DNA from: UBA7446 sp049596455
Lineage (GTDB): Bacteria > Bacteroidota > Bacteroidia > Flavobacteriales > Flavobacteriaceae
Length of the DNA: 64,000 nucleotides
Assembly (NCBI GenBank): GCA_049596455.1
Contig: JBMYLP010000001.1
Coordinates: 62,001 to 126,000, forward strand
Direction: 5' to 3'
The translations under genes and the position numbers were made by a program. Each line of letters begins with the position of its first letter. The first letter of the stretch is position 1. The notes beneath the pieces are model-generated. The model did no database searches. It had not been told where the DNA came from and saw only the letters and a program-made list of their open reading frames with translations. Positions 60,127 to 64,000 of the stretch are shown in pieces.

Positions 60127-60990
60127 ATGAAAAAAGAAAACATACGTATTGCCATTCAAAAGTCAGGAAGACTTAACGAAGACTCCTTGAAATTACTTAA
60201 GGATTGCGGTATTTCCATCAATAATGGAAAAGACCAACTCAAAACTACAGCGTCTAATTTTCCTATCGACATTTACTATTTGCGCAACGGAGATATTCCG
60301 CAGTATCTTCGTGATGGGGTAGTGGATTTGGCCATTGTAGGGGAGAATCTGTTAATTGAAAAAGGGGATGACATCAAGGTTTTGGAAAATTTAGGCTTTT
60401 CAAAATGCCGTGTGTCTATGGCTGTTCCCAAAGAAGCCGCATATAATGGCGTAAAAGATTTGGCAGGCAAACGCATTGCTACCTCGTATCCAAAAACCGT
60501 TCAAAAATTCCTTTCTCAGTGGGGAATTAAAGCTGATTTGCACATCATTAACGGATCGGTGGAGATTGCTCCCAATATTGGGCTTTCAGATGCCATTTGC
60601 GATATCGTGTCTAGTGGTTCTACGCTATTTAAAAACAATCTTAAAGAAGTTGAGGTGTTGTTTACATCTGAAGCCGTTTTGGTAGGAGGTAATAACTTAT
60701 CTGATGAAAAAAAGAAAATCCTTGAAACCTTTTTGTTTCGTATTCGAGCGGTATTGGCAGGTAAAAACTCCCGCTATGTAATTATGAATGTTCCTAACGA
60801 TGCCATTTCACATATTTCAAATATTCTTCCTGTGTTAAAAAGCCCAACGGTTATGCCATTAGTAGAAGAGGGCTGGAGTTCGTTGCACTCGGTGGTAAAC
60901 AAAAACACCTTTTGGGAAATGGTAGATGAGCTAAAAGCGGCGGGTGCCCGTGATATTTTAGTATGTCCAATCGAAAGAATGATACAATAA
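60127..60990 (+). CDS. hisG: ATP phosphoribosyltransferase, long form
   Basis: The first and feedback-regulated step of histidine synthesis. The 287 residues are the long-form enzyme: IRIAIQKSGRLNEDSLKLLKDCGI, DGVVDLAIVGENLLIEKG, RVSMAVPKEA, KRIATSYPKTVQKFL, GSVEIAPNIGLSDAICDIVSSGSTL with the PRPP-binding loop, and a C-terminal ACT-like regulatory domain (YVIMNVPNDAISHISNILPVLKSPTVMPL...DILVCPIERMIQ) that binds His. It is the first structural gene after the attenuator. Its stop overlaps the hisD start by 1 nt. Confidence 0.97.
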   Translation: MKKENIRIAIQKSGRLNEDSLKLLKDCGISINNGKDQLKTTASNFPIDIYYLRNGDIPQYLRDGVVDLAIVGENLLIEKGDDIKVLENLGFSKCRVSMAVPKEAAYNGVKDLAGKRIATSYPKTVQKFLSQWGIKADLHIINGSVEIAPNIGLSDAICDIVSSGSTLFKNNLKEVEVLFTSEAVLVGGNNLSDEKKKILETFLFRIRAVLAGKNSRYVIMNVPNDAISHISNILPVLKSPTVMPLVEEGWSSLHSVVNKNTFWEMVDELKAAGARDILVCPIERMIQ

Positions 60991-62276
60991 TGCGTGTTAT
61001 AACCAATCCAGATCGAGATACTTGGGAAGCGTTAACCAAACGCCCAACGGCTGATTTTTCTGCGGTAGTGCCTATCGTGGACAAGGTTTTTAATGCCGTT
61101 AAAACCAAAGGCGATGTGGCTGTTCGTGAGTTTACTAAAACCTATGATAAGGTTGCGGTTGATGATGTTATCGTCTCGCCAGAAGCCTTATCTACTGCAA
61201 AAAGTGAATTATCGTCAACTTTGGTTGACGCTATAGACGTTGCCTACGATAACATTTACGCTTTTCACAAAGCACAAGAAACTAGCCCAGTGCAAGTAAG
61301 CACTATGCAAGGGGTAGACTGTTGGCAAGCCAAAAAGCCTATTGAAAAAGTGGGAATTTATATCCCTGGAGGTACGGCGCCTTTATTTTCTACAGTGCTC
61401 ATGTTAGCGATTCCCGCCCAAATTGCAGGGTGTAAACAAATCGTGCTTTGTACCCCACCAAACAGCTCAGGTATTCCTGCTGCTATTCGCTATGCAGCTT
61501 ATAAATGTGGGGTCACGATAGTTGCGCAAATAGGTGGGATTCAAGCGATTGCCGCCATGACATTTGGAACGGAATCTATTCCAAAAGTGTATAAAATTTT
61601 TGGTCCTGGAAATCAATTTGTAACCGTAGCCAAGCAAAAAGCTGCGCAATACCAAACGGCTATTGATATGCCTGCTGGGCCATCGGAATTATTAGTTGTT
61701 GCAGATGCCACAGCAAACCCAAAATATGTGGCTGCCGATTTGCTTTCACAAGCCGAACACGGTGTGGACAGTCAGGTGATTTTGGTTTCGCTAAAAGAAG
61801 ATATAATCAAAAAAGTGGCTACTGAAATCGAAGTCCAACTGCAAGAATTACCCAGAAAAGATATTGCACAACAAGCACTTAATAATTCATTGAGTGTCTA
61901 TTTTGATGATGAGCCAACAGCTTTAGATTTTGTCAACACCTATGGCCCTGAACACTATATCGTTTGCGCTCAAAATGAGAAAATTTTTGTGGATGGTATT
62001 CAAAACGCTGGTTCGGTGTTTATAGGAAATTACACACCTGAAAGTGCAGGTGATTATGCTTCGGGAACCAATCACACGCTGCCTACCAATGGCTATACCA
62101 AACAGTATAGCGGTGTAAACCTTGATGCGTTTACCAAAGCCATTACCTATCAACGCATTAGCGCCGAAGGGATTCAAAATTTGGGGCCAAGCATTGAAGC
62201 CATGGCAGAAGCAGAAGGGCTATTTGCACACAAAAATGCGGTTACACTTCGCTTAAAAGATTTAAACAATGGCTAA
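60990..62276 (+). CDS. hisD: Histidinol dehydrogenase
   Basis: The last two oxidations to L-histidine, NAD- and zinc-dependent. The 428 residues have IEKVGIYIPGGTAPLFSTVLMLAIPAQIAGC, GPGNQFVTVAKQ, the zinc/catalytic SQAEHGVDSQVI and GTNHTLPTNGYTKQYSGVNLDAF. ATG 60990 is used (first residues MRVITNPD); the frame extends a few codons upstream into hisG. Its end overlaps hisC by 8 nt. Confidence 0.97.
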   Translation: MRVITNPDRDTWEALTKRPTADFSAVVPIVDKVFNAVKTKGDVAVREFTKTYDKVAVDDVIVSPEALSTAKSELSSTLVDAIDVAYDNIYAFHKAQETSPVQVSTMQGVDCWQAKKPIEKVGIYIPGGTAPLFSTVLMLAIPAQIAGCKQIVLCTPPNSSGIPAAIRYAAYKCGVTIVAQIGGIQAIAAMTFGTESIPKVYKIFGPGNQFVTVAKQKAAQYQTAIDMPAGPSELLVVADATANPKYVAADLLSQAEHGVDSQVILVSLKEDIIKKVATEIEVQLQELPRKDIAQQALNNSLSVYFDDEPTALDFVNTYGPEHYIVCAQNEKIFVDGIQNAGSVFIGNYTPESAGDYASGTNHTLPTNGYTKQYSGVNLDAFTKAITYQRISAEGIQNLGPSIEAMAEAEGLFAHKNAVTLRLKDLNNG

Positions 62277-63321
62277 GTCATTTGATGTATCGCAATGGGC
62301 ACGACCCGAAATGTTGGCTCTACAGCCTTACACTTCGGCACGGGATACGTTTACTGCCAAAGAAGGTGAGTGGACTTTTTTGGATGCCAACGAAAATCCT
62401 AATGCCACAGCAGTAAACCGTTATCCAGATCCAAATCAATCTGAACTAAAGAGCGTTATTGCTAAGCTTCGTGGTTGTAATGAAAATCAACTCTTGATTG
62501 GAAATGGGAGTGATGAAGTATTGGATTTAATTTTTAGGGCGTTTTGCGCACCCTATAAAGACGAGATTGTCATCATGCCTCCAACCTATGGCATGTATAA
62601 GGTGTTGGCAAATATCAATAGCGTAGGGCTGATTGAAGTGCCGCTTGATACTGATTTTCAATTACAACCTGAAAAAATTTTGGCTTCTGTTTCACTAAAC
62701 ACCAAAGCGTTGTTCTTCTGTAGCCCCAACAATCCTAGTGGCAATGCATTTAAAGATGCTGATATTCAAATGCTAGTAGATAAGTTTAATGGGATTATTG
62801 TGTTAGACGAGGCGTATATCGATTTTACCGATTTTCCAAGTTGGTCGAAAAAGCTAGCAGAATATCCAAATCTGATTGTAACACAAACGCTTTCCAAAGC
62901 CTATGGTTTGGCAGGATTGCGTTTGGGAATTGCTATCGCTAATCCTGACATTATTGCGTTGCTTAAGCGAATTAAACCGCCTTATAACATCAACACGCTA
63001 AGTCAACAGCATGCCATCGAAGCCCTTACAGACACAAAAACGGTAAAAGCACAAATTGCAGAAAGCATATCGGAACGCAATAGGTTAGCACAAGCATTAA
63101 CTGTCTTTACATGGGTAAAAAAGATTTTCCCTTCAGACGCCAATTTTTTACTTGTTAAAGTAGATAATGCCTCTAAACGATACGCCGAATTATTAGCTAA
63201 AAATATTGTTACGCGCGACCGTTCCTCGCAAGAAAATTGTGAAAACTGTATCCGCATTAGTGTGGGAACACCACAAGAAAATGATAAACTTATTGCAGCA
63301 TGTAAATCATTATCCGTATGA
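62269..63321 (+). CDS. hisC: Histidinol-phosphate aminotransferase
   Basis: The PLP transamination of imidazole-acetol phosphate. The 350 residues have the fold-type I signature: IGNGSDEVLDLIFRAF, PTYGMYKVLA, FFCSPNNPSGN, VLDEAYIDF, and the PLP Lys in TLSKAYGLAGLRLG, with the substrate-binding Arg in CIRISVGTPQEND. Overlaps hisD by 8 nt and hisB by 4 nt. Confidence 0.96.
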   Translation: MAKSFDVSQWARPEMLALQPYTSARDTFTAKEGEWTFLDANENPNATAVNRYPDPNQSELKSVIAKLRGCNENQLLIGNGSDEVLDLIFRAFCAPYKDEIVIMPPTYGMYKVLANINSVGLIEVPLDTDFQLQPEKILASVSLNTKALFFCSPNNPSGNAFKDADIQMLVDKFNGIIVLDEAYIDFTDFPSWSKKLAEYPNLIVTQTLSKAYGLAGLRLGIAIANPDIIALLKRIKPPYNINTLSQQHAIEALTDTKTVKAQIAESISERNRLAQALTVFTWVKKIFPSDANFLLVKVDNASKRYAELLAKNIVTRDRSSQENCENCIRISVGTPQENDKLIAACKSLSV

Positions 63322-64000
63322 AAAAAATATTGTTTATAGATAGAGATGGAACGTTGGCATTAGAGCCAACAGACTATCAATTGGATGCCTTGGATAAACT
63401 CGAGTTCTACCCGGGTGTATTTCAGTATTTGGGACGCATTGCTAAAGAAATGGACTATGAGTTGGTGATGGTTACCAATCAAGACGGGTTGGGCACCACC
63501 AGTTTCCCCGAAGACAGCTTTTGGCCTACGCATGATTTTATGCTTACGTCATTAAAAAATGAGGGCGTTGCGTTTGATGAAATCTTTATTGACAAGAGTA
63601 TGCCCGAAGACAATGCGCCCACACGTAAACCCAAAACAGGCATGCTAACAACTTATTTGAACAATGCCGATTATGATTTGGCAAATTCCTATGTGATTGG
63701 GGATAGATTGAGCGATATGCAATTGGCCCAAAACCTTGGTGCTAAGGGTATTTTACTGCAATATGATGAGCGAATGGTTCAAGAAATTTCAGACGAACTA
63801 AAATCCGTAATTGCCCTGCAAACCCAAACTTGGGAAGCGGTTTACACCTTGCTAAAAGCAGGATCACGACGTGCTGTACACACCCGAACAACCAAAGAAA
63901 CGGACATCAGCATTGCCCTGAATTTGGACGGTACTGGACAAAGCAACATAGACACCGGCATTGCCTTTTTTGACCATATGCTAGACCAATTGGCACGCCA
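63318..64000 (+). CDS. hisB: Bifunctional histidinol-phosphatase / imidazoleglycerol-phosphate dehydratase (cut by window edge)
   Basis: It starts at ATG 63318 and is open to the right edge. The N-terminal part is the HAD-type histidinol-phosphate phosphatase with FIDRDGTLALEPTDYQLD (DxDxT nucleophile motif), VMVTNQDGLGT and KPKTGML...VIGDRLSDMQLA; the C-terminal part begins the IGP dehydratase (RRAVHTRTTKETDISIALNLDGTG, AFFDHMLDQLARH, with metal-binding His). About 227 residues are visible; the enterobacterial and flavobacterial bifunctional enzyme has about 350-380. Other his genes should follow beyond the edge. Confidence 0.96.
   Translation, partial: MKKILFIDRDGTLALEPTDYQLDALDKLEFYPGVFQYLGRIAKEMDYELVMVTNQDGLGTTSFPEDSFWPTHDFMLTSLKNEGVAFDEIFIDKSMPEDNAPTRKPKTGMLTTYLNNADYDLANSYVIGDRLSDMQLAQNLGAKGILLQYDERMVQEISDELKSVIALQTQTWEAVYTLLKAGSRRAVHTRTTKETDISIALNLDGTGQSNIDTGIAFFDHMLDQLAR

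Overview
The window is a gene-dense chromosomal segment from a member of the Bacteroidota, most likely the Flavobacteriia/Flavobacteriales. The evidence is a LpxC-FabZ fusion, a PorX-type response regulator with a PglZ domain, several protein families I know mainly from flavobacteria (DUF6787, DUF4258, the sigma-factor-linked microprotein), promoters with the Bacteroidota -7 box TAnnTTTG, a near absence of Shine-Dalgarno sites, and moderately AT-rich DNA. I see no rRNA, tRNA, CRISPR array, prophage or insertion sequence. About 63 protein genes are supported. Many neighbours overlap by 1-11 nt, and six convergent pairs overlap tail to tail.

Layout. 1-4.2 kb: recG (cut by the left edge) diverges from a UvrD/PcrA helicase. 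4.3-10.2 kb: an OmpA-like lipoprotein, two overlapping small membrane proteins, a duplicated-domain secreted protein, and the operon beta-barrel protein - GNAT - mnmE. 10.25-15.3 kb: a surface-glycan operon (YfhO, glycosyltransferase, flippase). 15.3-26.1 kb: DNA repair and housekeeping (uvrA, ECF sigma factor with a microprotein, nth, bcp), a conserved protein of unknown function, an MBL hydrolase, a dihydroorotase-like protein, and lolD. 26.2-27.4 kb: msrA-folE. 27.4-31.1 kb: a probable metal-uptake locus with a TonB-dependent receptor, a His/Asp-rich lipoprotein and a His/Cys-rich exported peptide. 31.1-36.3 kb: serC-serA, a LuxC-like acyl-CoA reductase facing a ferredoxin, and ychF. 36.3-37.5 kb: a small repeat-flanked accessory patch with one orphan gene. 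37.5-43 kb: topoisomerase IV parE-parC, TerC and a lipoprotein. 43-50.2 kb: an XRE regulator facing an M14 carboxypeptidase, an Lrp regulator, PEP carboxylase, aroB and proline dehydrogenase. 50.2-59.1 kb: tsaE, porX and an HD hydrolase, then an lpxD-lpxC/fabZ-lpxA-efp-sucD-fabG run joining lipid A and fatty-acid synthesis. 59.2-64 kb: a prohibitin-like protein and the histidine operon hisG-D-C-B, cut by the right edge.

The strongest regulatory feature is upstream of hisG. A 17-codon leader peptide with four His codons is followed by a rho-independent terminator and a mutually exclusive antiterminator pairing, a complete transcription-attenuation layout. Other points of interest are a dihydroorotase paralogue that has lost its metal ligands, an endonuclease III without its Fe-S cluster ligands, the metal-uptake locus, start codons only 3-7 nt after the -7 box (leaderless-like), nine non-ATG starts, and two copies of a TCTCGATAC...CTCGA(A/C)CTGAC hairpin repeat.
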